Shown here: positions 1 through 6,946 of the stretch, one piece after another
Layout of the letters: each line of letters begins with the position of its first letter
How positions within the stretch are numbered: the first letter of the stretch is position 1
Assembly: GCA_029946105.1 (NCBI GenBank)
Contig: JAQSDW010000047.1
Span: forward strand, 1 to 47,131
Direction of reading: 5' to 3'
Length of the DNA stretch: 47,131 bases
Source: Reyranella sp.
Lineage (GTDB): Bacteria; Pseudomonadota; Alphaproteobacteria; Reyranellales; Reyranellaceae
The notes under the pieces: model-generated
Databases searched by the model: none
What the model saw: only the letters and a program-made list of their open reading frames with translations
What the model was told of the DNA's origin: nothing
Translations under genes and position numbers: made by a program

Positions 1-64
1 CGATCGCAGTGGCGCGTCTGGATGACGAACGGACCTCAAATCATCCCGCTCTAGGACACGCGCG

Positions 65-469
65 TCAGACATGCTTGGGCGGGTAACGCTCGAACGTCGG
101 CAGTTCGTGCGCGTGCGCCATCCATTCGAGCCGTTCGGCCACCTGGATGTGCGCCACAGGGGGAACCGAGTCGGGATCGTCGTGGGTCGCGCTCTGGATA
201 TCGATGCTTCCCGGCAGCATTTGCGCATTGTCATAGAAGAGGCCGGTGCCGCAGTCGGGGCAGAAATGTCGGCGGCCATGTTCCGAGGAGGCGTAGACCT
301 TGGGCTTGCCCTTCGTCACCTTGACCGCGTCCTGCGGGAACATCGTCCAGCCGACCATCGGCGCACCGGCATGGCGCCGGCAATCCGAGCAATGACACAG
401 CGCGTGGACGATCGGCGCGCCCTCGGCCTGATAGCGGATGGTGCCGCAATGGCAGCCGCCGGTAATCAT
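65..469 (-). CDS. GFA (CENP-V/GFA fold) zinc-binding protein
   Basis: A 134-residue protein of the glutathione-dependent formaldehyde-activating (GFA) family. The zinc ligands are all visible: C6 and C8 (GGCHCG), C25, C27 and C30 (CHCSDC), and C70 and C73 (FCPDCG). Family members bind structural and catalytic zinc; the true substrate of most paralogues is unknown, so formaldehyde activation should not be assumed. An earlier in-frame ATG at 502 exists, but the ATG at 469 is preferred: it gives the canonical N-terminus MITGGCHCG, and it overlaps the stop of the upstream gene as ATGA (466-469), which implies translational coupling. Cytosolic; no signal peptide. Confidence 0.9.
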   Translation of the reverse strand: MITGGCHCGTIRYQAEGAPIVHALCHCSDCRRHAGAPMVGWTMFPQDAVKVTKGKPKVYASSEHGRRHFCPDCGTGLFYDNAQMLPGSIDIQSATHDDPDSVPPVAHIQVAERLEWMAHAHELPTFERYPPKHV

Positions 470-825
470 GGTGTGCACTCCTCTTTCGTCGCTGACAAAC
501 ATCCGTGGCCGTGTATCGGCGGCTTGATCGTCACCTCCACCCCGGCGGCGGCCAGGGCGTCATAAGTACCGCCGGCGAGGTCATGCGGCTGTGGCCGCTC
601 GCCCTTGGGTGTCCGCCGATGCAGCTCCTCGATGAGCGGCTGAAGGAGGTCGCTGAATTCGCGCGCCTTCAGGGGCATGCGACCGCCGCACATGCGGATC
701 GTTTCATACATGGTCGTCGACACATGGAAGGGCGGCTCTTTCGCGCGCTTCTTCCAGGGTTTTAGGCAATGCACCTGAAAGGCGATGACGAAATGGTCGA
801 GGAAGCGGTCGCGGGAGAGGTCCAT
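466..825 (-). CDS. hypothetical protein, first gene of the GFA pair
   Basis: A 119-residue protein that I do not recognise. It is basic and soluble, with no signal peptide or membrane segment, and has a Lys/Arg-rich patch near residues 22-30 (KPWKKRAKE). The C-terminus (GTYDALAAAGVEVTIKPP) looks like an ordinary folded end. The open frame runs back to 882, but the ATG at 825 is the best start. The stop overlaps the start of the GFA gene by four bases, so the two are almost certainly cotranscribed and coupled. The coupling supports this being a real gene despite the lack of a recognisable family. Confidence 0.65.
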   Translation of the reverse strand: MDLSRDRFLDHFVIAFQVHCLKPWKKRAKEPPFHVSTTMYETIRMCGGRMPLKAREFSDLLQPLIEELHRRTPKGERPQPHDLAGGTYDALAAAGVEVTIKPPIHGHGCLSATKEECTP

Positions 826-844
826 GGCCGCCACGCTAGACCGG

Positions 845-943
845 TGTTGTGGCCGCGTTCCAGTCCCCAGCAGTGCTGGCACGCGGCTTTATTTTTTCGG
901 ATGCTGGCATCGTGCTGGCATCGGCGATCCGACGGCCACAACA
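845..943. repeat. 11-bp inverted repeat, arms 77 bp apart
   Basis: The left arm TGTTGTGGCCG (845-855) and the right arm CGGCCACAACA (933-943) are perfect reverse complements. The arms flank the tandem duplication at 902-923. They could be paired operator half-sites in the divergent promoter region or a remnant of a small mobile or repeat element. No protein-coding potential lies between them. Confidence 0.6.
902..923. repeat. 11-bp perfect tandem duplication
   Basis: The unit TGCTGGCATCG occurs twice back to back (902-912, 913-923), with a third partial copy TGCTGGCA at 874-881. Spacing of about one helical turn would place the copies on the same DNA face, so a binding-site array is possible; replication slippage is the simple alternative. 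Confidence 0.7.
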
Positions 944-1031
944 TGCAGCGTTTGGAACGCGGAAGCCATTTCCATAGCCCCTGAAAACGCCAATGATGAG
1001 CCAGGGAAAGGGTGCCTGGAGGAGCGATCGA

Positions 1032-1448
1032 ATGCTGAGCTACATCACGATCGGTGCCAACGATGTGCCTGTCTCGGGACGGTTTTATGCCGCGATCCTG
1101 ATCCCGCTCGGCTATGCGCACACGGACGCCGGGAACGCGGCGATCTTCGTGCGGCCGGAGGGGCCGGATCGGCTGGGCGGTCCCAACACCATCTATGTCG
1201 CCAAGCCATACGATGGCCGCGAGGCGACCGTCGGCAACGGCTCGATGACGGCGTTCCAGACAGCAACGCACGCGTCGGTCCGCGCCATCCATGCGGCCGG
1301 CCTCCAGGCCGGCGGGTCCGACGAGGGCGCCCCCGGCTTTCGCGCCGAGTACACCGAGCACTTCTATGTCGCCTACCTGCGCGATCCCGTGGGCAACAAG
1401 ATCGCCGTCTTCTGCAGTAACCCGGCAGAGGGACGCAGGGGCGCCTAG
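1032..1448 (+). CDS. VOC family protein (glyoxalase/dioxygenase fold)
   Basis: A 138-residue single-domain vicinal-oxygen-chelate protein. It opens with the family pattern MLSYITIGANDVPVSGRFY and ends with a paired beta-strand element, FYVAYLRDPVGNKIAVFC, typical of glyoxalase/bleomycin-resistance-like proteins. Family members coordinate a divalent metal and act on varied small substrates; the substrate cannot be read from sequence. The start was chosen because GGAGGAG lies 8 bases upstream; an in-frame ATG at 993 would add residues not seen in the family. Single gene, transcribed divergently from the GFA pair. Confidence 0.88.
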   Translation: MLSYITIGANDVPVSGRFYAAILIPLGYAHTDAGNAAIFVRPEGPDRLGGPNTIYVAKPYDGREATVGNGSMTAFQTATHASVRAIHAAGLQAGGSDEGAPGFRAEYTEHFYVAYLRDPVGNKIAVFCSNPAEGRRGA

Positions 1449-1593
1449 GGAGCCGGGGCGCCGCCCACGGGCACTGACCCGTGGTGCGCGCACAGCTTGG
1501 CGCACAACATTTGTCTCAACCAGGTGGGCGCCCGGGAGCGTCCAAAGGCTCGGTATTGTGGGCTTTTGGGCGTGTCCGGCGTTGAAAACAGGC

Positions 1594-1623
1594 GGGGGTG
1601 TTCAGGGGAGGGTTTGGGTAGGG
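1594..1623 (+). promoter_or_regulatory. candidate G-quadruplex upstream of cobS
   Basis: Four G-runs (GGGGG, GGGG, GGG, GGG, with a further GGG) are separated by loops of 1-6 bases on the plus strand, fitting the G3+N1-7 quadruplex rule. The element lies about 50 bases before the cobS start. I found no conserved cobalamin-riboswitch (B12-box) core in the 222-base region 1449-1670. A TATATT hexamer at 1642-1647 could be a -10 element, but I see no convincing -35. Confidence 0.4.
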
Positions 1624-1670
1624 TTTGAGCGCCGGGCGCCCTATATTCTGCGGACCATGAGCAGCCCCCC

Positions 1671-2480
1671 ATGAACCAACCCAACGAGTTCGAGACATCC
1701 CCGGGCCGGCCCTCGTCGTTCGACGAGTGGTTGCTGGCTTTCCGCGAACAGGCCTCGTTCTTCACCGGGCTGAAGCTCGATGTCGGCATCCCGCGCTGGC
1801 AACTGGCCGACGTGCTGCCGGTGCTGCCGGTGATCGGGGCCGGCGTCGGCCTCGCGTCGGGCCTTGTGTTCGCCGTCGTTCGGGGTGTCGCGGGGCCGGG
1901 CTGGCTCGCGGGCGTCCTGGCCGTGGGTGCTGCGGTGCTGATCACGCGGGCGCTGCACGAGGATGGCCTGGCCGACACCGCCGATGGCCTGGGCCCGCAC
2001 GGGCTGGAGCCCGCGCGGCGGCTCGAGATCATGCGGGATAGTCGGAACGGCACCTTCGGCGTGCTGGCCATTGCGCTCTCGGTGCTGATCAAGGTCGCCT
2101 GTCTCGCGCCGTTCGGCGGCGCCACGGGGCTGGTCGTGCTGATCTCGGCCCATGCGCTGTCGCGCGCCGCCATCGCCTATCCGCTGCTGGCGTTCGGGCC
2201 GGCGCAGGACAATGGCCTGGGCGCGCGCGTAGGCAAGCCGACCGACAACGACGTCTGGCTCGCGATCGGCATCGGCGTCGCACTGGCCTTCCTGCTGCTG
2301 CTGGGCAAGGGCTTCCTGGTAGCCATCCTGGCGCCCCTTGCGGCGCTGGCTGCGGCCTGGGGCGCCTCGCACTGGATCGCCAAGCGGTTGGGCGGCTACA
2401 CGGGCGATACGCTGGGCGCCGTGCAGCAGACGGCGGAGATCGCCTTTCTCGTGGTGGCGGCGCTCTTCATCGCCCGCTAG
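1671..2480 (+). CDS. cobS: adenosylcobinamide-GDP ribazoletransferase CobS
   Basis: A 269-residue polytopic inner-membrane enzyme that joins adenosylcobinamide-GDP to alpha-ribazole (or its phosphate) in the last steps of cobalamin assembly. The family signature is clear: an acidic, metal-binding ALHEDGLADTADGL segment near residue 90-103, followed by several hydrophobic helices. The length is close to other alphaproteobacterial CobS proteins, which carry a short N-terminal extension like the one here. The gene heads an operon with a CobC-like phosphatase, a methyltransferase and CobU, consistent with nucleotide loop assembly. Confidence 0.95.
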   Translation: MNQPNEFETSPGRPSSFDEWLLAFREQASFFTGLKLDVGIPRWQLADVLPVLPVIGAGVGLASGLVFAVVRGVAGPGWLAGVLAVGAAVLITRALHEDGLADTADGLGPHGLEPARRLEIMRDSRNGTFGVLAIALSVLIKVACLAPFGGATGLVVLISAHALSRAAIAYPLLAFGPAQDNGLGARVGKPTDNDVWLAIGIGVALAFLLLLGKGFLVAILAPLAALAAAWGASHWIAKRLGGYTGDTLGAVQQTAEIAFLVVAALFIAR

Positions 2481-2490
2481 AAGGCTCGTC

Positions 2491-3162
2491 ATGGCAACAG
2501 CTGCAAAGGTTACGGGTGCCATCACCCGCTGGTGGTGGGTGCGGCATGCACCTGTCCCCAATCCCGAGGCGCGCTGCTACGGCCAGTCCGACAAGGACTG
2601 CGACGTCAGCAACGAGGCCCTGTTCAAGCACCAGGCGGCCCTGCTGCCCAAGGGTGCGGTCTGGTACTCGTCCAATCTCCTGCGCGCGCGCAAGACGGCC
2701 GAGCAGCTCGGCAAGGCCGGCGCCGAGATGAGCCCGCTGCAGATCGATGCCCGCCTCGCCGAGCAGCATTTCGGCGCGTGGCAGGGCCTCACCTACACCG
2801 AGATCGCCCAGAACCACGGCAGCAACCACCTGTTCTGGCTGGGACCGCCCGAGTTCCGGCCGCCGGGCGGCGAGAGCTTCATCGATCTCCGCGAACGGAC
2901 CACCAGCAGCATCGACCAGATCACCGCGTCGCACCGCGGCCGTGACATCGTGGTGACCGCGCACGGTGGCACCATCCGCGCCGCCCTCAGCCACGCCTTC
3001 AACATGCATCCCGAGGCGGCGGTGCGGTTCGAGATCGACAATGTCTCGATCACCCTGATCGAGCATTTCGAGCAGGCCGATCCCGCGCACGCCTGGCGCG
3101 TCGCCTTCACCAACTACATGCCGCGCGAACTGGTGATCGCGCACGGCGGGAGCAAGGCGTGA
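2491..3162 (+). CDS. cobC: histidine phosphatase, alpha-ribazole phosphatase-like (CobC)
   Basis: A 223-residue phosphoglycerate-mutase-fold phosphatase. The catalytic histidine is in WVRHAP (R18, H19) and the second conserved histidine in VVTAHGGTIRAAL. The position between cobS and cobU points to dephosphorylation of alpha-ribazole phosphate or adenosylcobalamin phosphate. The motif is RHA rather than the more common RHG of CobC, so a broader phosphatase role is possible. The ATG at 2491 follows cobS by ten bases; the frame is open further upstream only as an out-of-frame shadow of cobS. Its end overlaps the next gene by GTGA. Confidence 0.82.
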   Translation: MATAAKVTGAITRWWWVRHAPVPNPEARCYGQSDKDCDVSNEALFKHQAALLPKGAVWYSSNLLRARKTAEQLGKAGAEMSPLQIDARLAEQHFGAWQGLTYTEIAQNHGSNHLFWLGPPEFRPPGGESFIDLRERTTSSIDQITASHRGRDIVVTAHGGTIRAALSHAFNMHPEAAVRFEIDNVSITLIEHFEQADPAHAWRVAFTNYMPRELVIAHGGSKA

Positions 3163-4016
3163 AAAGCGCCGCCGAGCTCGCAGCCGAGCAGGCGGCGTTC
3201 TGGAACGGCCCGGGCGGGCAGGGCTGGCTCGCCTCCTACGCGCGCATCGAACGGTCCATTGCGGATATCGGCAAGACCGCCGTCGCGGCCGCCGCGGCCA
3301 AACCGGGCGAGCGCGTGATCGACGTCGGTTGCGGCACCGGCGGCACGACCGAGGCGCTGGCGGCAGCCGTTGGCGCCCCCATCGGTCAAAAGGGCGGCCA
3401 CGTGCTGGGCGCCGATATCTCCGAGCCGCTGATCGGTGCGGCGCGCTCGAAGCGCGTGCCCAATGCCACCTTCGTGGTGGGCGACGCGGCGACACATCCG
3501 TTCGAGGCGGCGGCCCACGATCTCGTCTTCTCGCGCTTCGGCGTCATGTTCTTCGGCGATCCCGTGGCGGCCTTCCGCAACCTGCAGCAGGCACTGAAGT
3601 CCACGGGCCGGCTGGTGTTCGTCTGCTGGCGGTCGCCCGCAGAAAATCCCTGGGGCCTCGTGCCGGTGCGCGCCGCGGCGCCTCATCTGCCGCCGATGCC
3701 GCGGCCCGGTCCGGAAGATCCCGGGCAGTATTCTTTTGGTGACCGTGCGCGCGTCGAGCGCATCCTGAAGGAGTCAGGTTTTACGTCGGTCACGCTCGAA
3801 CCGCTCGACCGGCCGATCTGGATGGGCGGAAGCGTCGCCGAGGTGGTGGACAATGCCGGTCGTTTCGGGCCGATGGCGCGCGCCTTCGCCGAGGCGACGC
3901 CCGAGCAGATCGAGAAGGCGAAAGCCGCGATCGGCGAAGCGCTGGCGCCGCACGAAACGTCGGCCGGCGTCGTCCTGCCCGGCGCCTGCTGGCTGGTCCG
4001 TGCCCACGCCGCCTGA
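3159..4016 (+). CDS. class I SAM-dependent methyltransferase in the cob operon
   Basis: A 285-residue Rossmann-fold methyltransferase. Motif I, VIDVGCGTGGTTEAL, lies at about residues 53-67, an acidic motif II follows (LGADIS), and a post-motif segment DLVFSRFGVMFF fits the UbiE/methyltransferase-11 type. It starts with GTG overlapping the cobC stop (GTGA), and its TGA overlaps the cobU ATG by one base, so it is embedded in the cobalamin operon. It does not look like the corrin-ring methyltransferases (CobA, I, J, M, F, L), which have a different fold. The substrate is unknown. Confidence 0.85.
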   Translation: MKSAAELAAEQAAFWNGPGGQGWLASYARIERSIADIGKTAVAAAAAKPGERVIDVGCGTGGTTEALAAAVGAPIGQKGGHVLGADISEPLIGAARSKRVPNATFVVGDAATHPFEAAAHDLVFSRFGVMFFGDPVAAFRNLQQALKSTGRLVFVCWRSPAENPWGLVPVRAAAPHLPPMPRPGPEDPGQYSFGDRARVERILKESGFTSVTLEPLDRPIWMGGSVAEVVDNAGRFGPMARAFAEATPEQIEKAKAAIGEALAPHETSAGVVLPGACWLVRAHAA

Positions 4017-4585
4017 TGGAGCATATTCCGACCTATTCCTTGCCGCCGGTCAGCCTCGTGCTGGGCGGCGCGCGGTCGGGCAAGAGCACCCACGCCGAGA
4101 AGCTGGTCGCCGGCACGCTGTTTGGCGCGGCACCAAGGCCCGCTGTCTATATTGCCACTGCCGAAGCGGGCGACGTCGAGATGGCGACCCGCATCATGGC
4201 GCATCGCGCACGGCGCGGCGGAGGCTGGACTACCATCGAGGAGCCGCTGAAGCTGGGCGAAGCGCTGGAAGCCGCCGCCATTCATGGCCAGCCGGTGCTG
4301 GTCGATTGCCTGACGCTCTGGCTCTCGAACCTCATGCACTCTGGCTCCGACGTCGACGAGGCGACCGACGATCTGGTGCGCACGCTCGACGGCTATGCTT
4401 CGCCGGTGGTTTTCGTCAGCAACGAACTTGGTCTTGGTCTCGTGCCCGAGACTCCGCTCGGCCGTTCCTTCCGCGACGCCATGGGGCGCATGAACATGGC
4501 GGTGGCCGAGCGTGCCGACCGGGTGATTTTCATGGCCGCCGGCCTGCCGCTCACCATGAAGGACCGCCCGGCGCCCCGCCCCTGA
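4016..4585 (+). CDS. cobU: adenosylcobinamide kinase / adenosylcobinamide-phosphate guanylyltransferase
   Basis: A 189-residue bifunctional enzyme that phosphorylates adenosylcobinamide and then transfers GMP to give adenosylcobinamide-GDP, the substrate of CobS. The P-loop GGARSGKS is at residues 17-24. The likely guanylylated histidine is H63 in MAHRARRGGGW. Later conserved elements are VDCLTLWLSNL and SNELGLGLVPETPLGR. The length is typical. The start overlaps the methyltransferase stop (TGATG), so translation is probably coupled. This is the last gene of the cob operon; about 94 bases separate it from the next gene. Confidence 0.96.
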   Translation: MEHIPTYSLPPVSLVLGGARSGKSTHAEKLVAGTLFGAAPRPAVYIATAEAGDVEMATRIMAHRARRGGGWTTIEEPLKLGEALEAAAIHGQPVLVDCLTLWLSNLMHSGSDVDEATDDLVRTLDGYASPVVFVSNELGLGLVPETPLGRSFRDAMGRMNMAVAERADRVIFMAAGLPLTMKDRPAPRP

Positions 4586-4679
4586 AAGCCGCAATTCCGC
4601 CCGGAACCGTGGTATTATCGACAGCGTAGTAGCCATCCAGGCGCTTCCCCGGCGTCGGCTGCCAGCCAAGGAGCAGAAA

Positions 4680-5366
4680 ATGAAGCTCGATCGCCGAACC
4701 GTTCTCACGGGCGCCGCCGCTGCGTTCGCCGCCCCGATGATTCTCACTTCCTCGGCCCGTGCCGATGCCAAGCGCCAGTCGCTGGTCGATGCCTGCCTGG
4801 CATCAGGCCAGAAGGTGCTGAGCGGCAAGGATTTCCCCGACGCCGTCAGGCTCATGTCCGGCGCCCGGGGCGTGCTGATCATTCCCGAGCTGGTGCAGGG
4901 CGGGTTCATCTTGGGGGCCGCCGGTGGGCGCGGCGTCCTGGTCGCACGCACCAAGCCCAACGACTGGAGCTTCCCTGTCTTCTACGGCATGGGCTCCGGC
5001 AGCATCGGCCTGCAGATCGGCGGCAAGGTGTCGGAGATCGTGTTCATCATCCGGACCGAAAAGGGCCTAGCCGCGATCCTCGACCACAAGTTCAAATTCG
5101 GCGCCGAAGCCGGCGTCACCATGGTGGCGGTAGGTATCGGCCTCGAGGGTGCATCAACGGCAGCGGGCGGGGCGGACATCGTGGCCTTCGCCAATTCTAC
5201 CGGCCTCTTTGCCGGCGCCTCCATCGAGGGCTCGTTCCTCGAGCCCGACAGCGACTGGAATGCGCTCTACTACGGCACGGGGGCCACGGCGAAGGCGATC
5301 GCCATCGACCGCAAGTTCAGCAATCCCGGCGCCGAACCGCTGCGGAAATTCCTCGCCAAGTGGTAG
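4680..5366 (+). CDS. exported SYLF/YSC84 domain lipid-binding protein
   Basis: A 228-residue protein with an N-terminal export signal that looks Tat-type: RRTVLTG at about residues 5-11, a hydrophobic stretch, then a small-residue cleavage region (SARADA) near residue 29. The mature part matches the SYLF/Ysc84 domain, with the typical start ARGVLIIPELVQGGFILGAAGGRGVLV and glycine-rich repeats through the middle. SYLF proteins bind phospholipid. Bacterial members are periplasmic or outer-envelope proteins of unclear role. AAGGAG lies a few bases before the ATG. Own promoter likely: TATTAT at 4613-4618 is a possible -10. Confidence 0.88.
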   Translation: MKLDRRTVLTGAAAAFAAPMILTSSARADAKRQSLVDACLASGQKVLSGKDFPDAVRLMSGARGVLIIPELVQGGFILGAAGGRGVLVARTKPNDWSFPVFYGMGSGSIGLQIGGKVSEIVFIIRTEKGLAAILDHKFKFGAEAGVTMVAVGIGLEGASTAAGGADIVAFANSTGLFAGASIEGSFLEPDSDWNALYYGTGATAKAIAIDRKFSNPGAEPLRKFLAKW

Positions 5367-5376
5367 TCGGAATTCT

Positions 5377-6039
5377 TTAGGTCGTCGCCTTCAGGTCTGC
5401 CGCGACCGAGAGCTTGGCCTTGGTCTTGGTCCTGACCTCGTCGACGGTCACACCGTCGGCGAGCTCGATCAGCGTAACGCCGCCATCGCCATGCTTGTCG
5501 ATGGCGAAGACGCCGAGCTCCGAGATCACCATGTCGACCACGCGCCGACCGGTCAGCGGCAGGCTGCATTCGCCCAGGAGCTTGGAGGCGCCGTCCTTGG
5601 AGACATGCTCCATGGTGACGATGACGCGCCGGACGCCGGCCACGAGATCCATCGCGCCGCCCATGCCCTTCACCATCTTGCCCGGGATCATCCAGTTGGC
5701 GAGGTCGCCGTTCTCCGCCACTTCCATGGCGCCCAGGATGGAGAGGTCGATATGGCCGCCGCGCACCATGGCGAAGCTGTCGGCCGACGAGAAATAAGAC
5801 GTGCCCTTGAGCTCGGTTACGGTCTGCTTGCCGGCATTGATGATGTCGGCATCAACTTCGTTGTCGAGCGGGAAGGGGCCGACGCCCAGCATGCCGTTCT
5901 CGCTTTGCAGCGTGATGTCGACATCCTCGGGCACGTAGTTCGACACCAGGGTCGGAATTCCGATGCCGAGATTGACGTAGAAGCCGTCCTTCAATTCCTT
6001 GGCGGCGCGTGCCGCCATCTGTTCGCGGGTCCAGGCCAT
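5377..6039 (-). CDS. scoB: 3-oxoacid (succinyl/acetoacetyl) CoA-transferase subunit B
   Basis: A 220-residue beta subunit of a class I CoA-transferase. The catalytic glutamate is E47 in [11 protein letters not shown], where the acyl-glutamyl and CoA-thioester intermediates form. It pairs with subunit A encoded 11 bases upstream. The enzyme moves CoA between succinyl-CoA and acetoacetate or a similar 3-oxoacid, which would link ketone-body and PHB breakdown to the TCA cycle; the exact acid is inferred from the family only. The start ATG at 6039 (MAWTREQMA) is preceded by GGAG. It is convergent with the SYLF gene, with ten bases between stops. Confidence 0.93.
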   Translation of the reverse strand: MAWTREQMAARAAKELKDGFYVNLGIGIPTLVSNYVPEDVDITLQSENGMLGVGPFPLDNEVDADIINAGKQTVTELKGTSYFSSADSFAMVRGGHIDLSILGAMEVAENGDLANWMIPGKMVKGMGGAMDLVAGVRRVIVTMEHVSKDGASKLLGECSLPLTGRRVVDMVISELGVFAIDKHGDGGVTLIELADGVTVDEVRTKTKAKLSVAADLKATT

Positions 6040-6050
6040 CGTGGAGTCTC

Positions 6051-6752
6051 CTAAGCCTTGCGAATGGTGCGCTGTTCGATCTGCTTGTCGTAAGGCGCAC
6101 CGCAGAGGATGCGATTGACGAAAATGCCGGGCGTATGGATGTGGTCGGGATCGAGCTGGCCCACCGGCACGAGCTCCTCGACTTCGGCGACGCACATCTT
6201 GGCTGCCGTCGCCATCATCGGATTGAAGTTACGCGCTGCTTTCCGATAGACGAGGTTGCCCGAGGTGTCGCCCTTCCAGGCCTTGATCAGTGCGAGGTCG
6301 CCGACCAGACCGCGCTCCATGACATATTCCTGGCCGTCGAAAACCTTGGTCTTCTTGCCCTTGGCTACCTCGGTGCCGACACCGGTCTTGGTGTAGAAGG
6401 CGGGAATGCCCGCGCCGCCGGCGCGGCAACGCTCGGCCAGCGTGCCCTGCGGATTGAACTCGATCTCGAGCTTGCCCTCGAGGTAGAGCTTGGCGAAGGT
6501 CTTGTTCTCGCCGACGTAGGACGAGATCATTTTCTTCACCTGGCCGGCTTCGAGCAGCAGGCCGAGGCCTGCGCCGTCGATGCCGGCGTTGTTGCTGACG
6601 CAGGTAAGGTTCTTTACGCCGGCATCGCGCATCGCGTGGATAAGCTTGTCGGGAATGCCGACCAGGCCGAAGCCGCCGCACATCACCATCATGCCGTCGC
6701 TGAGCACGCCCTCGAGCGCCGATTTGGCATCCTTGTAGACCTTGTTTGCCAT
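6051..6752 (-). CDS. scoA: 3-oxoacid CoA-transferase subunit A
   Basis: A 233-residue alpha subunit of the class I CoA-transferase. The glycine-rich motif [13 protein letters not shown] near residues 22-34 and the [14 protein letters not shown] segment are characteristic. The length fits the two-subunit form rather than the fused eukaryotic form. The start ATG at 6752 (MANKVYKDA) was chosen because residues upstream in the open frame lack family similarity. First gene of a two-gene operon with subunit B. The 5' end faces ndvB across about 195 bases, so promoters of both lie there. Confidence 0.93.
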   Translation of the reverse strand: MANKVYKDAKSALEGVLSDGMMVMCGGFGLVGIPDKLIHAMRDAGVKNLTCVSNNAGIDGAGLGLLLEAGQVKKMISSYVGENKTFAKLYLEGKLEIEFNPQGTLAERCRAGGAGIPAFYTKTGVGTEVAKGKKTKVFDGQEYVMERGLVGDLALIKAWKGDTSGNLVYRKAARNFNPMMATAAKMCVAEVEELVPVGQLDPDHIHTPGIFVNRILCGAPYDKQIEQRTIRKA

Positions 6753-6946
6753 CGATTCGTTCCGTCCTTGTCCCGCTCTTGCGGCATATGGAAGGGCCGG
6801 CGCGCGCCTGTCAATCAGTCGCGGAACCGTCCTGTTTCCGCGCATGAATCATGCCAGTCAGTGATTGGTCCACACTCAGCGTTTGCTGTAGAGAGAAGTG
6901 TCTGCGGCCCTTCGCTTCAGGAACGTTGACGCACCCGGCAACCTTC

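Larger units (their letters stand above)
826..1031. promoter_or_regulatory. divergent intergenic region with repeats
   Basis: The 206 bases between the divergent hypothetical/GFA pair and the VOC gene hold an 11-bp perfect inverted repeat (TGTTGTGGCCG at 845-855, complement at 933-943) and a perfect 11-bp tandem duplication (902-923). There is also a T-rich tract near 889-897. A Shine-Dalgarno GGAGGAG lies about 8 bases before the VOC start. Promoters in both directions must lie here; I cannot place them confidently. Confidence 0.5.

Noticed and set aside
71..565. Plus-strand open frame opposite the GFA gene
   Set aside because: The minus strand encodes a complete set of GFA zinc ligands; the plus frame is a shadow.
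1449..1670. Possible cobalamin riboswitch before cobS
   Set aside because: I looked for the conserved B12-box core and saw none on the plus strand. A covariance-model search would be decisive.
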